Assembly (NCBI GenBank): GCA_963675575.1
Contig: OY776378.1
Location: 2,418,001 to 2,482,000 of the forward strand
Length of the DNA: 64,000 nt
Direction: 5' to 3'
DNA from: JAGLOK01 sp963675575
GTDB lineage: Bacteria; Bacillota; Clostridia; Christensenellales; UMGS416
Part shown: piece by piece, positions 50,654-60,826 of the stretch
How positions within the stretch are numbered: position 1 is the first letter of the stretch
How the letters are laid out: every line of letters starts with the position of its first letter
Program-made: the position numbers and the translations under genes
The notes under the pieces: generated by a model
Told to the model about the DNA's origin: nothing
The model's database searches: none
What the model saw: only the letters and a program-made list of their open reading frames with translations

Positions 50654-52423
50654 GTGCATAAGTATCGCAGCCATAACTGCAACCAATTAACAAAAGAAAA
50701 TATCGGACAAGAGGTTAAACTTTCTGGATGGATACATCACGTACGCGACCACGGCGGTGTTTTATTCGTCGACCTTCGCGACCATTATGGAATAACTCAG
50801 GTTGTAAGCGAGATTGACAACATTGAGCTTAAAGAAAAAATAGAAAAGATTCACAAAGAATCCACGATATGCGTAACCGGAATCGTGGAAGCGCGTCCAG
50901 AGGACATGATTAACCCCAAGCTTGCAACTGGCGAAATAGAGGTCGTGGCAAAAGATGTGGAAGTCCTCGGTGAGTCCCGCCCAATGCTTCCGTTTGAAGT
51001 TGCAACTGATGAGCATGTTAGGGAAGATTTGAGGCTTCAATACAGATATCTGGATTTAAGGCGCAAGCGGTTGCACGATAACATCATTCTGCGCTCAAAA
51101 GTTATACAGCTTGTACGCGAAAAAATGCTGGAACAAGATTTCCTTGAAATGCAAACCCCGATACTTACCGCATCTTCGCCCGAAGGCGCGCGCGACTATC
51201 TGGTGCCCAGCAGAGTAAATCCCGGCAAGTGTTATGCGCTGCCTCAAGCTCCTCAGCAGTTCAAGCAACTTTATATGACGTCCGGTTTTGATAAATATTT
51301 TCAGATTGCGCCATGTTTCAGAGACGAAGATGCGCGAGCCGACCGCGCTCCGGGAGAATTTTATCAGTTGGACATGGAGATGGCTTTCGCAACTCAAGAT
51401 GACGTGTTTGTAGTGATAGAAAAAGTGATGCATGATGTGTTTGTAGAATTCACAGACAAAAAAGTGTCTTCATATCCATTCAAAAGGATACCTTATGCCG
51501 AAGCTATGCTCAAATATGGCACGGATAAGCCCGACCTTCGCAACCCTCTTGAGATAAAAGATATTACGTATGTATTTGATAATCTTGATTTCAAAGCGTT
51601 TAAAAATTCAACTGTGCGAATAATCGCTGTTCCCGACTGCGCATCTCAAGCACGAAAGTGGTTTGACAAAATGGTTGACTTCGCCACAGAAAACGGTGCA
51701 AAAGGATTGGCATGGCTTAAAGTGGATGAGAGCATGAATTTCCAAGGCCCTATAGCTAAGTTTATTGACGATGCGGGAAAAAGTGAGATAATGAATGTAA
51801 CCGGTGCAGAAGCAGGCTACGCTCTGTTCTTTATCGCAGACAAAAAGCCCGAGGCCGCACGCCTTGCGGGTATTGTGCGAACAGAGCTTGCAAATCGCCT
51901 TGACCTAATAAGCGATGATTTGTTTGAATTTTGCTGGATAGTGGACTTCCCGATGTATGAATATAACGAGGAAGAAAAGAAAATAGACTTTTCACACAAT
52001 CCTTTTTCCATGCCCCAGGGCGGAATGGAAGCCTTGCAAACAAAAGATCCTCTGGATATACTCGCATATCAATACGATATCGTATGCAACGGCGTTGAGC
52101 TTTCTTCCGGCGCTGTCCGCAATCACAAACCTGATGTAATGCTCAAAGCGTTTGAAATCGCGGGCTATGACCAATCAGTGGTGGAAAGCAAGTTCCCGGC
52201 AATGTTTAACGCGTTCCACTATGGCGCGCCTCCTCACGCGGGAGTTGCCCCCGGAATCGATCGCATGGTTATGCTTATAGCAGGCGAACCAAATCTTCGT
52301 GAAGTTGTGGCATTCCCCATGAACTCCAAAGCGCAGGATGTTATGATGGGAGCGCCCGGCGAAGTATCCGCCAAACAGCTTCGCGAAATACATATAAAAT
52401 TTGACCTTCCTGAAGAAGAATAG
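50654..52423 (+). CDS. aspS: Aspartyl-tRNA synthetase (probably non-discriminating)
   Basis: A 589-residue bacterial-type AspRS with an N-terminal OB fold, class II core and the bacterial GAD insertion. QTPILTASSPEGARDYLVPSR is motif 1-2 region, FRDEDARADRAPGEFYQLDMEMAF is motif 2, and GVAPGIDRMVML is motif 3. RDHGG (31-35) in the anticodon domain replaces RDLGG of discriminating enzymes. With gatCAB following, this fits an enzyme that also makes Asp-tRNA(Asn). The start is GTG at 50654, with AAGGAG 8 nt upstream; frames starting earlier run through the T-box terminator. Confidence 0.95.
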   Translation: MHKYRSHNCNQLTKENIGQEVKLSGWIHHVRDHGGVLFVDLRDHYGITQVVSEIDNIELKEKIEKIHKESTICVTGIVEARPEDMINPKLATGEIEVVAKDVEVLGESRPMLPFEVATDEHVREDLRLQYRYLDLRRKRLHDNIILRSKVIQLVREKMLEQDFLEMQTPILTASSPEGARDYLVPSRVNPGKCYALPQAPQQFKQLYMTSGFDKYFQIAPCFRDEDARADRAPGEFYQLDMEMAFATQDDVFVVIEKVMHDVFVEFTDKKVSSYPFKRIPYAEAMLKYGTDKPDLRNPLEIKDITYVFDNLDFKAFKNSTVRIIAVPDCASQARKWFDKMVDFATENGAKGLAWLKVDESMNFQGPIAKFIDDAGKSEIMNVTGAEAGYALFFIADKKPEAARLAGIVRTELANRLDLISDDLFEFCWIVDFPMYEYNEEEKKIDFSHNPFSMPQGGMEALQTKDPLDILAYQYDIVCNGVELSSGAVRNHKPDVMLKAFEIAGYDQSVVESKFPAMFNAFHYGAPPHAGVAPGIDRMVMLIAGEPNLREVVAFPMNSKAQDVMMGAPGEVSAKQLREIHIKFDLPEEE

Positions 52424-52439
52424 ATTTTAAGGAGCTATT

Positions 52440-52727
52440 ATGTCTGTTACAAAAGATGAAGTAAAATATATCGCCGAATTGGCACATCTTTATTTTAATG
52501 ATGAAGAGCTTGAAAAAATGCGTTCCGACATGGATAACCTCGTAGCATTTGCTCACACGTTATCTTCGCTTGACACAAGCGAGCTTGAGCCTTTATCGCA
52601 CGTGCAGGGCAACGAAAACGTGTTTGCCGAAGATAAACTGGGCGAGCCTCAAAACCTTGAGGAACTTCTTCAAAACGCTCCCGAAAGCATGGACGATTAT
52701 TTCGTTGTGCCGAAGGTGGTGGACTGA
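52440..52727 (+). CDS. gatC: Asp/Glu-tRNA amidotransferase subunit C
   Basis: A 95-residue GatC. KDEVKYIAELAHLYFNDEELEKMRSDMDNLVAFAHTL is the N-terminal helical part, and LEPLSHVQGNENVFAEDKLGEP and NAPESMDDYFVVPKVVD wrap GatA. It stabilises the GatA-GatB pair. AAGGAG precedes the ATG. Its stop overlaps the gatA start (TGATG). Confidence 0.96.
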   Translation: MSVTKDEVKYIAELAHLYFNDEELEKMRSDMDNLVAFAHTLSSLDTSELEPLSHVQGNENVFAEDKLGEPQNLEELLQNAPESMDDYFVVPKVVD

Positions 52728-54196
52728 TGGATATATTAAAACTTTCAGCCACTGAAATCGCGTCAAAAATCGCGTCCGGAGAAATAACAGCCGTTGATGC
52801 CGCAAAAGCCTATATTGAGCAAATTAAAAAAGTCGAAAGCAAGGTTGACGCCTATCTTTACTTTGACGAGGAAGAGGTTTTAAAGCGCGCAGAAGATGTT
52901 CAAAACAAAATTGTCGCACTTAAAAAAGAAGGAAAAGCGCTTCCGCTGCTTGCCGGCGTGCCTGTGGGCATAAAAGACAACATCTGTACAAAAGGCACAA
53001 AAACAACGTGTGCATCCAAAATACTTTATAACTTTGTGCCATCTTATGACGCGACAGTAGTAAAAAAGCTTAATGATAATTTGCTTGTTCCTCTAGGCAA
53101 GCTTAATATGGATGAATTCGCAATGGGATCTTCCACTGAGCACTCGGCATTTAAGCCCACAAAAAATCCTTGGAATGAAAACTGTGTTCCCGGCGGTTCT
53201 TCCGGCGGAAGCGCGGCAAGCGTGGCGGCGCTGATGGCGCCAATCACACTAGGCTCCGACACAGGCGGATCCATCCGCCAGCCCGCGGCTTTTTGCGGAG
53301 TTACAGGGCTTAAGCCCACATACGGCAGAGTTTCAAGATATGGCCTCGTGGCTTTCGCGTCATCCCTTGACCAGATAGGTCCTTTCGCAAAGGACGCCAA
53401 AGGATGCGCGGCTTTATATGACACTATTTCAAGCGCTGACAAACACGATTCCACTTCGCTTAAAAACGGATATGAAAAAACATACGATAAATTAGATGAT
53501 TTCAAGCATCCCACCATTGCCGTTCCCAAAGAATATATGGGAGAAGGCATTTCAAATGAAATGAAAGCAGCGGTTGAAAGCGCGATAGCGAATTTTAAAG
53601 AGATGGGTTGTGAGATAATAGAAGTCTCAATCCCCGCTTTGGATTACGCATTGCCCGCTTACTATATACTGTCTTCCGCGGAAGCTTCAAGCAATCTTTC
53701 GCGTTTTGACGGCATACGATACGGCTATAGAACAAGCGATGCGGAAAGCTTGGAAGAACTTTACACAAAAACACGTTCGGAGGGCTTTGGGCCGGAGGTT
53801 AAGCGCAGAATAATGCTTGGCGCTTACGCTCTTTGCTCAGGCTATTATGATGAATATTACACAAAGGCGCTCAAAACCCGCAGCTTGGTGAAAAAGGGGT
53901 TTGACGACACATTCAAAAAGGCCGACCTAATACTTTCGCCAACAACGCCATCGGCGGCTTTTAAGTTTGGTGAGAAAGACGATGATATCAGCATGTATCT
54001 GGCCGACATTTGCACAGTTTCCATAAACATCGCGGGAATACCGGCGATATCATTCCCAGGCGGTTTAAGCTCAGACAAGCTTCCTTTGGGATTGCAGTTT
54101 ATTGGCCCCGCTGACAGCGAAGGGTTGCTGCTATCTAGCGTTCATGCGTTCCAACAGAAAACAGACTACCATACACTTGTACCCGAGGGTTTTTAA
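52727..54196 (+). CDS. gatA: Asp/Glu-tRNA amidotransferase subunit A
   Basis: A 489-residue amidase-signature enzyme. The Ser-cisSer-Lys triad is visible in PVGIKDNI (Lys), CVPGGSSGGSAASVAA (cis-Ser) and GSDTGGSIRQPAAFCG (nucleophilic Ser). GatA frees ammonia from glutamine and passes it to GatB. The start overlaps gatC by one base, and gatB begins 2 bp after the stop. Length is normal. Confidence 0.97.
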   Translation: MDILKLSATEIASKIASGEITAVDAAKAYIEQIKKVESKVDAYLYFDEEEVLKRAEDVQNKIVALKKEGKALPLLAGVPVGIKDNICTKGTKTTCASKILYNFVPSYDATVVKKLNDNLLVPLGKLNMDEFAMGSSTEHSAFKPTKNPWNENCVPGGSSGGSAASVAALMAPITLGSDTGGSIRQPAAFCGVTGLKPTYGRVSRYGLVAFASSLDQIGPFAKDAKGCAALYDTISSADKHDSTSLKNGYEKTYDKLDDFKHPTIAVPKEYMGEGISNEMKAAVESAIANFKEMGCEIIEVSIPALDYALPAYYILSSAEASSNLSRFDGIRYGYRTSDAESLEELYTKTRSEGFGPEVKRRIMLGAYALCSGYYDEYYTKALKTRSLVKKGFDDTFKKADLILSPTTPSAAFKFGEKDDDISMYLADICTVSINIAGIPAISFPGGLSSDKLPLGLQFIGPADSEGLLLSSVHAFQQKTDYHTLVPEGF

Positions 54197-54197
54197 T

Positions 54198-55652
54198 ATG
54201 ATTAAAGATTACGACATAACAATAGGCCTTGAGGTCCACTGCGAGCTTAACACCGAAACCAAAGTTTTTTGCAGGTGTAAAAACGAGTTTGGATCAGAGC
54301 CAAACCACAATACCTGCCCCGTGTGCCTTGCCATGCCGGGCACGCTTCCCGTGCTGAACGAGCTAGCTGTGGAAAAATGTGTTATGGCCGGCTTGGCGAC
54401 AGGATGCTCAATCGCTGAAAAGGCTATAATGGACAGAAAAAATTACTTCTACCCAGACCTTCCCAAGGCATATCAGATATCACAGCTTTACAAGCCTTTT
54501 TGCCTTGAAGGCGCTCTGGAGTTTGACTACACCGATAGCAAAGGCGAGATGCAGCACAGCAGGGTTAGGATTGAACGCATTCACCTAGAAGAAGATGCAG
54601 GCAAATCACTCCACGATGCACGAGGACAAAGCACATTACTTGACTTTAACCGCTGCGGAGTGCCTCTCATCGAGGTTGTGACATATCCGGATATAAAGTG
54701 CGCCGAAGAAGCTGGAGCTTTTGTTGAAACACTCGCTTCAATCTTACGGTTCGCCGGAGTGTCCGACTGCAAAATGCAGGAAGGCTCATTGCGCGCGGAC
54801 GTAAACCTTTCTCTCAAAAAAAGTGGAAGCGAAACTCTTGGAACACGCACTGAAACCAAAAATCTAAACTCTTACCGCGCGATAGTACGCTCGGCACAGG
54901 TTGAAGCCAAGCGCCAGTACAATGTGTTGGAAGATGGGGGCAAGATAGTTCAGGAGACCCGCCGTTGGGAGGACGCTAGGGGTAAATCATATTCCATGCG
55001 CACAAAGGAAGAATCCAACGATTACAGATACTTCCCCGATCCAGACCTCATCCCCATTCACATAACAGATGAATGGAAAAGAGAAATCGCTTCACGACTG
55101 CCCGAGCTTCCCGCCATCAAACGCGAGCGGTATATTTCAAAATATGCACTTCCCGAGTATGACGCGGGAATATTAACTTCAGATCCCTCAATAGCATTCT
55201 TTTTCGAATCGGCTATTGCACACACAGATAACACAAAGCAGGTTTCAAACTTCATAATGGTGGATATGCTGCGCATCGCGAAAGAACGAGAAATGGATTT
55301 TGAGGAGATATCTTATAAACCTGAATATTTAGCCGAGCTAATCGAAGCTGTTGATAAAGGCGAAATAAATATCTCCACCGCAAAAACCGTTGTGCTTGAA
55401 GAGATGTTTGCAAGCGGCAAAAAACCTTCACAAATCATTGAGGAAAAAGGATTAAAGCAAGTAAGCGATGAAGGCGCGATACTTAAAGTTATCCAAGAAG
55501 TAATCGCTGAAAATCCCGGCCCAGTTGCACAATTTAAAGAAGGCAAAGAGCAGGTCGCAGGCTTCCTCATGGGTCAGATAATGAAAAAAACCCGTGGCAA
55601 AGCAAAGCCCGACTCCGCAATGAAAATGCTTCGAGATGAATTAGGCAAATAA
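54198..55652 (+). CDS. gatB: Asp/Glu-tRNA amidotransferase subunit B
   Basis: A 484-residue GatB. It begins YDITIGLEVHCELNTETKVFC with the Zn-type pattern CRCKNEFG...NTCPVCLAMPG. YFYPDLPKAYQISQ and RIERIHLEEDAGKSLHD follow, with the YqeY-like tail (PGPVAQFKEGKEQVAGFLMGQIMKKTRGKAKP). It activates Asp-tRNA(Asn) or Glu-tRNA(Gln) with ATP. The ATG at 54198 directly follows gatA; the longer open frame overlaps gatA and is not used. It is the last gene of the operon. Confidence 0.97.
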   Translation: MIKDYDITIGLEVHCELNTETKVFCRCKNEFGSEPNHNTCPVCLAMPGTLPVLNELAVEKCVMAGLATGCSIAEKAIMDRKNYFYPDLPKAYQISQLYKPFCLEGALEFDYTDSKGEMQHSRVRIERIHLEEDAGKSLHDARGQSTLLDFNRCGVPLIEVVTYPDIKCAEEAGAFVETLASILRFAGVSDCKMQEGSLRADVNLSLKKSGSETLGTRTETKNLNSYRAIVRSAQVEAKRQYNVLEDGGKIVQETRRWEDARGKSYSMRTKEESNDYRYFPDPDLIPIHITDEWKREIASRLPELPAIKRERYISKYALPEYDAGILTSDPSIAFFFESAIAHTDNTKQVSNFIMVDMLRIAKEREMDFEEISYKPEYLAELIEAVDKGEINISTAKTVVLEEMFASGKKPSQIIEEKGLKQVSDEGAILKVIQEVIAENPGPVAQFKEGKEQVAGFLMGQIMKKTRGKAKPDSAMKMLRDELGK

Positions 55653-55673
55653 ACATTCAAATATCAATAAATT

Positions 55674-55706
55674 AAAAGCGTCGGTAAATCCGGCGCTTTA
55701 GTATTT
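55674..55706 (+). terminator. Terminator of the aspS-gatCAB operon
   Basis: AAAGCGTCGG and CCGGCGCTTT (55675-55699, one U-G pair) form a 10-bp stem with a 5-nt loop, followed by TAGTATTT. Confidence 0.8.
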
Positions 55707-55777
55707 ACAAATAATACAAATTCTATATTAATTTTATATGATATAATATCCGTAAAACAAAAAAATAGGTTTATACT

Positions 55778-57835
55778 ATGAAAAACAAAAGAATTATCTT
55801 TATAGGTTTTGCGCTAATTGTTTTAACAGCAATGACGTTTTCTTCATGCCTTCTGCAAGAAATTAATGATTCAGACAAAGACACCTCCAATCCAACATCT
55901 TATAATTCAAATGAGCCAACGGCTGCTTTAAGCGATTGGCAGCTTTATGCGGAAGAGACACTGCCCGAATATATACCTATCGAAGATTTGATGCAATCTT
56001 CCGAATACGGCTCACCGCAGATCTCCTCTGACGGAAAAAAAATCTATTACCGCCACATCACAGACACAAGCGACTATATAGAAGTTTTGGATATTGCCAC
56101 AGGGAAAATAAAATATGTGCCTTGGCCATATGGTGTAAACGGAATACCTCACTTTTACGTTACACCAGACAGCAATAAAGTGCTTCTTTTCATTGATGAT
56201 AGCGGAGATGAAAATTTCGGGATATACCTTGCGGACGTAAAAAAGCAGGAAACGACTGAAATTAAAAAAGCCGGAGACTTCGACTGCATGTTTTTAGGTT
56301 TTGATGAAAGCAATGCGGATGAATGCTTTATAGGCATATTTGATTACACGGTAAATGCGTTTCATATCTATCGCTTAAATATTGTAAACGAAACATTTAA
56401 ACTCATTATAAGCAATCCCGGTAATATTGTAGGCTGGGATTTCGACTCACAGGGAAGGCTTGCGCTTGTCACCACGATTGATGAAAAAGCAAGCTACCAC
56501 GTTTGGCTGAAAAATGATTTGTCAAATGAAAATACCGTATTCAGAAAAGAAGAATGGACCAATATAATTACTTGGGATTATGAAGATTCCGACTCTTCCG
56601 GCATAATATCCTTGGACGATGCGTCCGAAAATATATTAATGATAGATTCCAGCGCGGATAATCTTATATCTATTGTAAATTATAACATTGCGTCAGGAAA
56701 AAAAACTATCATCAGCCAAGATTCACAGAGAATCTACGACCCTTATGGCGTGTGGATGGATGCACAAACCCGTGAAGTTACAGGTGTGTCATACTTGCGC
56801 GACCGTTTGGAGTGGGAATCTCTCGACCCAAGCTTTGGCACTCATTTGGATGTATTAACAGAGGTTTCCGATGGTGAGCTTGAAATAGTTGATTCCAGCC
56901 AAAAAGATGAAGTATGGCTCGTTTCATACAGCTATGATACCAAATCCACGGATTACTACATTTATGACGCGGCCACAAAAAAAGCAAAGTTTTTATACGC
57001 GTCAAATCCGGTTCTTAACCAATTTGAATATGCGCCGATGGAAGCCATATCTTTTAAGTCATCCGACGGACTAACCATTCATGGCTATGTCACTTTCCCG
57101 CTTAATATGGAAAGGAAAAACCTTCCTTTAGTCATATATGTCCACGGCGGACCTTGGGCTCGCGACACATGGGGCTTTGACCGCGATGTGCAGTTTCTGG
57201 CAAACAGGGGATACATGGTGCTGCAGGTGAATTTTCGGGGCTCCACAGGATATGGTAAAGACTTTATGTTGGCCGGAGACATGGAGTGGGGCGGCAAAAT
57301 GCACCAGGATATCTTAGACGCACTCAATTGGGTTGTTGGCAAGGAATGGGCGGATCCCGACCGTGTGGCTATAATGGGCGCCTCATACGGCGGTTATGAA
57401 GCATTGGTTGGCGCTGCGTTCACTCCTGAATATTTCGCGTGCGCTATAGATATGTTCGGTCCCAGCTCACTTATAACACTTGTAGATTCCCAACCTCCTC
57501 AGTGGAGTTCTTATTCGCAGAACCTCTACCGCTCTATAGGCAACCCTGATGTAGATGAAATATTGATGAAAGCACGCTCTCCTTACTACAAAGCTGATGA
57601 GATATCCACACCGCTTCTTGTGATTCAGGGAGGAAATGATATCAGAGTTACGCAAGAGCAGTCCGAACAGCTTGTTGACGCCATGACGGATGCGGGTATA
57701 GATGTAGAATACATACTTTTTCCCAACGCAGGGCACGGATTTTCGCACGAATCACAGTTAAAAACATTTTACGAAGCCGCCGAACGATTCTTAGCACAGC
57801 ATATCGGAGGAAGGAACAGGATAAATGGGCAGTAG
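55778..57835 (+). CDS. S9 family prolyl oligopeptidase, lipoprotein
   Basis: A 685-residue secreted peptidase. The signal peptide IIFIGFALIVLTAMTFSSC ends in a lipobox with Cys at about 24, so the enzyme should be anchored outside. Residues 60-400 form a beta-propeller-like part (SPQISSDGKKIYYRH repeats). The hydrolase domain follows with HGGPWARDTWGFDR, the nucleophile Ser536 in GASYGGY, Asp621 in GGNDIR and His653 in GHGFSH. It probably cleaves peptides or acyl-peptides. The Shine-Dalgarno is weak (TAGGT). It overlaps the next HD gene by 11 bp. Confidence 0.93.
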   Translation: MKNKRIIFIGFALIVLTAMTFSSCLLQEINDSDKDTSNPTSYNSNEPTAALSDWQLYAEETLPEYIPIEDLMQSSEYGSPQISSDGKKIYYRHITDTSDYIEVLDIATGKIKYVPWPYGVNGIPHFYVTPDSNKVLLFIDDSGDENFGIYLADVKKQETTEIKKAGDFDCMFLGFDESNADECFIGIFDYTVNAFHIYRLNIVNETFKLIISNPGNIVGWDFDSQGRLALVTTIDEKASYHVWLKNDLSNENTVFRKEEWTNIITWDYEDSDSSGIISLDDASENILMIDSSADNLISIVNYNIASGKKTIISQDSQRIYDPYGVWMDAQTREVTGVSYLRDRLEWESLDPSFGTHLDVLTEVSDGELEIVDSSQKDEVWLVSYSYDTKSTDYYIYDAATKKAKFLYASNPVLNQFEYAPMEAISFKSSDGLTIHGYVTFPLNMERKNLPLVIYVHGGPWARDTWGFDRDVQFLANRGYMVLQVNFRGSTGYGKDFMLAGDMEWGGKMHQDILDALNWVVGKEWADPDRVAIMGASYGGYEALVGAAFTPEYFACAIDMFGPSSLITLVDSQPPQWSSYSQNLYRSIGNPDVDEILMKARSPYYKADEISTPLLVIQGGNDIRVTQEQSEQLVDAMTDAGIDVEYILFPNAGHGFSHESQLKTFYEAAERFLAQHIGGRNRINGQ

Positions 57836-58316
57836 TATAAGTAATGTCATTTACGAGATGATAAAATATAACCACGGTGATACCCGCCGCATCAACCATG
57901 CTCTAAAAGTATATGCTCTTGCAAAATGCATAATAGAATCCGAAACCGACGATAAGCTCTTGCGCGAAATTACTGAAATTGCCGCTGTTCTCCACGATAT
58001 AGGCATCCATGTTTGCGAAGAAAAGTACAATTCTTCAGCAGGCAAATATCAGGAGATTGAAGGCCCGCACATTGCCAAAAAGATTTTTTCCGAAATGAAT
58101 ATAGATACAATAATTATTGACCGCGTATTATATTTGATAGCTCATCATCATACCTATAAAAATATTTATGAGCTTGATTATCAAGCTTTGGTTGAAGCGG
58201 ACTTCATAGTTAATTTGGACGAAGAAAAAAGCGGCAAAGAATCAATCCTTGCCGCTTTGAAAAACATATTTAAAACCGATACGGGTATAGGCATATTACA
58301 ATCTATGCTTAATTAA
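57825..58316 (+). CDS. HD domain phosphohydrolase
   Basis: A 163-residue HD protein. NHALKVYALAK (His25), AAVLHDIGIH (His57-Asp58), a GPHIAKKI block and LIAHHHTYKN (108-110), with Asp in VEADFIVNLDEE, are the metal ligands of the family. It resembles small YpgQ/YfbR-like or tRNA-related HD enzymes, so the substrate is open. GGAGGAAGGAAC lies upstream of the ATG and inside the S9 peptidase gene. The stop overlaps the stop of the convergent hydratase by 3 bp. Confidence 0.87.
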   Translation: MGSSISNVIYEMIKYNHGDTRRINHALKVYALAKCIIESETDDKLLREITEIAAVLHDIGIHVCEEKYNSSAGKYQEIEGPHIAKKIFSEMNIDTIIIDRVLYLIAHHHTYKNIYELDYQALVEADFIVNLDEEKSGKESILAALKNIFKTDTGIGILQSMLN

Positions 58317-60583
58317 CCCTCGTTGCACTTTCTGTAATAATTTATTAAGCACCCTTCAAGAAGTATCTCACGCTCATCATCACTCATTGCCGGCAAAGTC
58401 AGTGTCACTTCCTTTTTTCCGTCTTGCGAAATGTGATAGGCCGTTATGCTCTCTTTTTTATCCAGCATAGCTTGTTTAATCCCGGGTACATACAAAGCAT
58501 CATATCTCTCAAGCGAATCCAAAGTACCTGCTTTGGTAACAAAAGGTATTATACCCCAGTTAACGCAATTGCTTCGGTATCTTTTTGTGGCGTACTCTGT
58601 AGCCACATTCGCCCACACTCCCAGCACTTTCTGGCAGGAAGCCGCCTGCTCTCGTGCCGAACCATCGCCGGGCTTGTTGGCATATATGAATGGAGCTATT
58701 ATTGTATCTGACATCGCATTTTCAACGCCAAATTCTTTCAGCGTCTTATTTATAGTTTCAATCCCTGCGTCTTCGCCGGATTTCACTTTGCCGTCTATTG
58801 AAACGATTTCTTTCGCGGTAGGCACAAACTTCGGATCTCTTCGCTCGAGAGTAAACTCTGCCAGCCTTAAAGGATTTGACCTATATGAAGAAGTCTCACC
58901 TGATGGAATAAGCTCGTCGGTTGTAGTAACTTCATCAAATATTACGCAAGACGCGACAAGCAAAAGGTTTTCGGGCATTTTTGCCATAACGGGCCAGAGT
59001 TTAATATTTGGGCCCACCTTTAGTTCGTAATCCGGCTGCGCTTTACCAATGTTATAATCCACGCGCTCATCATATAGTTTTGGGTTAAATTCGTATTTCA
59101 CTCCGCTTGCAGGAATATAATATTCATCCCCGCGCGATAGCCTTCCTCCGTTTATCGCAGTGGCCGCGATAGACCTTGCATCCATAATGCACACGCCCGA
59201 AAGCTGTCCGTCTCCCGGCTTGCTTCCTTCTCTGTTGGGGAAATTGCGTGTTACATGGCGCGCGGAAAGAACTCCGTTTTGAGGCACATCTCCTGCTCCA
59301 AAGCAAGGCCCGCAAAATGCCGTTTTTACAACCACTCCACTTTCCATGAGAGTAGTTATCGCTCCAGACTTAAGAGCCGCATAGTTTACAGGCTGGCTTG
59401 AAGGATATACCGACAAAGAAAACTCGTCGGCGCTTGTGCTTTTCCCTTTTACCATACTTGCAACATCTTCTATGTTTTCATATGTGCCGCCGCTGCAGCC
59501 CGCAACAATTCCCTGACCAAACATAAGACTTCCATCTTTGATGATGCTGCCTTTATCAAACCCAACATTGTTTGAAGAAAATTGCTCTTTAGCTTCAGCC
59601 ATTACATGTTGAATGTATTCTTCAGTATTTGCCATTACATCACTTATTTTAAACGCATTGCTGGGGTGGAACGGGAATGCGATCATTGGCTCAACCGTTG
59701 ATAGGTCTATCGTTATAAATTTATCGTATTTTACAAGCCCTTTGCTTTCAAGTTTTTTATATTCTCCCACGCGCCCGTGTATCGCAAGATATTCTTTCAC
59801 CTTTTCATCAGTTTCCCAGATGGATGAAAGACATGTTGTTTCCGTTGTCATTACATCTATTCCATTGCGGTAATCAATTGAAAGACCGCCTATTCCGTCG
59901 CCAATAAATTCAAGCACAGCGTTTTTAACAAATCCATTTTTAAATGTCGCTTCAACAAGAAGCAAAGCTACATCCTGAGGTCCCACACCGGGCTTGGGTC
60001 TTCCGGTCAGGTGCACTCCAATAACATTCGGTCTCGCGATATCCCAGGTACGGTTAAGCAGCTGTTTTACAAGCTCCGGTCCGCCTTCACCCACCCCCAT
60101 ACAGCCTAATGGGCCGTACCTTGTATGAGAGTCGCTTCCCAAAACCATCTTTCCACATCCCGCCATAACTTCGCGTATGTACTGATGCAAAACCGCCATG
60201 TGCGGTGGAACAAACACACCGCCGAATTTGCGAACAGCGGATAAGCCAAAAACATGGTCATCCTCGTTTATTGTGCCCCCCACTGCACAAAGTGAATTGT
60301 GACAGTTTGTAAGTACATATGGAAGCGGGAATTCCTTAAGGCCGCTTGCAAGCGCTGTTTGAATTATTCCTACATAAGTTATATCGTGCGAGCAAATCGA
60401 ATCAAATTTAACATTAAAATAATCATCGCTCTTTGATGTATTATGCGATTTTAGAATGCTGTAAGCCATTGTGTTTGACGCCGCGTTTTCTATATCTTTT
60501 TTCGGCTGCGTCTGCAGAGCGCTTTCATCAAACAATGGATTTCCGTCCACAGTATATACTGGTTTATCAAAAAGTTTTATCAT
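58313..60583 (-). CDS. Aconitase-family hydratase
   Basis: A 756-residue member of the aconitase superfamily. Fe-S cluster Cys lie in VAGCSGGTYEN and FCGPCFGAGD, and HVTRNFPNREGSKPGDGQ and GDGSAREQAA are active-site loops. The swivel domain is C-terminal (ERYDALYVPGIKQAML). It is shorter than AcnA (about 890), and the loops deviate from textbook aconitase, as in the Clostridia clade annotated only as hydratase. It could act on citrate/isocitrate or another 2-hydroxy acid. The ATG at 60583 has GGAGG upstream. No other TCA gene is nearby. Confidence 0.85.
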   Translation of the reverse strand: MIKLFDKPVYTVDGNPLFDESALQTQPKKDIENAASNTMAYSILKSHNTSKSDDYFNVKFDSICSHDITYVGIIQTALASGLKEFPLPYVLTNCHNSLCAVGGTINEDDHVFGLSAVRKFGGVFVPPHMAVLHQYIREVMAGCGKMVLGSDSHTRYGPLGCMGVGEGGPELVKQLLNRTWDIARPNVIGVHLTGRPKPGVGPQDVALLLVEATFKNGFVKNAVLEFIGDGIGGLSIDYRNGIDVMTTETTCLSSIWETDEKVKEYLAIHGRVGEYKKLESKGLVKYDKFITIDLSTVEPMIAFPFHPSNAFKISDVMANTEEYIQHVMAEAKEQFSSNNVGFDKGSIIKDGSLMFGQGIVAGCSGGTYENIEDVASMVKGKSTSADEFSLSVYPSSQPVNYAALKSGAITTLMESGVVVKTAFCGPCFGAGDVPQNGVLSARHVTRNFPNREGSKPGDGQLSGVCIMDARSIAATAINGGRLSRGDEYYIPASGVKYEFNPKLYDERVDYNIGKAQPDYELKVGPNIKLWPVMAKMPENLLLVASCVIFDEVTTTDELIPSGETSSYRSNPLRLAEFTLERRDPKFVPTAKEIVSIDGKVKSGEDAGIETINKTLKEFGVENAMSDTIIAPFIYANKPGDGSAREQAASCQKVLGVWANVATEYATKRYRSNCVNWGIIPFVTKAGTLDSLERYDALYVPGIKQAMLDKKESITAYHISQDGKKEVTLTLPAMSDDEREILLEGCLINYYRKCNEG

Positions 60584-60740
60584 TTTTTCCTCCATGGAAA
60601 CTGTTTTTAAAACAAAGGTTAAATTAAATTCACCTTTCGTTTTTCGTTCATCCTATTAAACCATAAAATATGTGTTTCTTCAATATTATATATCAATAAT
60701 TGTTTATATTTACACTTTAAAAAGCTTAGTTAAATATTGC

Positions 60741-60774
60741 AAAAGATGACTTCCTTTTAACGTGGAAGTCATCT
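60741..60774 (-). terminator. Terminator behind prfA
   Basis: AGATGACTTCC and GGAAGTCATCT (60744-60754 and 60764-60774) form an 11-bp perfect stem with a 9-nt loop. On the minus strand TTTT follows. Confidence 0.85.
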
Positions 60775-60826
60775 CAATTTAACTCTTCTTTATTCCCTTT
60801 TTTTACTTTTCAGAATTATTTAATAA

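Noticed and set aside
54102..54197. Longer start of gatB
   Set aside because: It overlaps gatA by 95 bp and adds residues not seen in GatB; the ATG at 54198 fits the family start.
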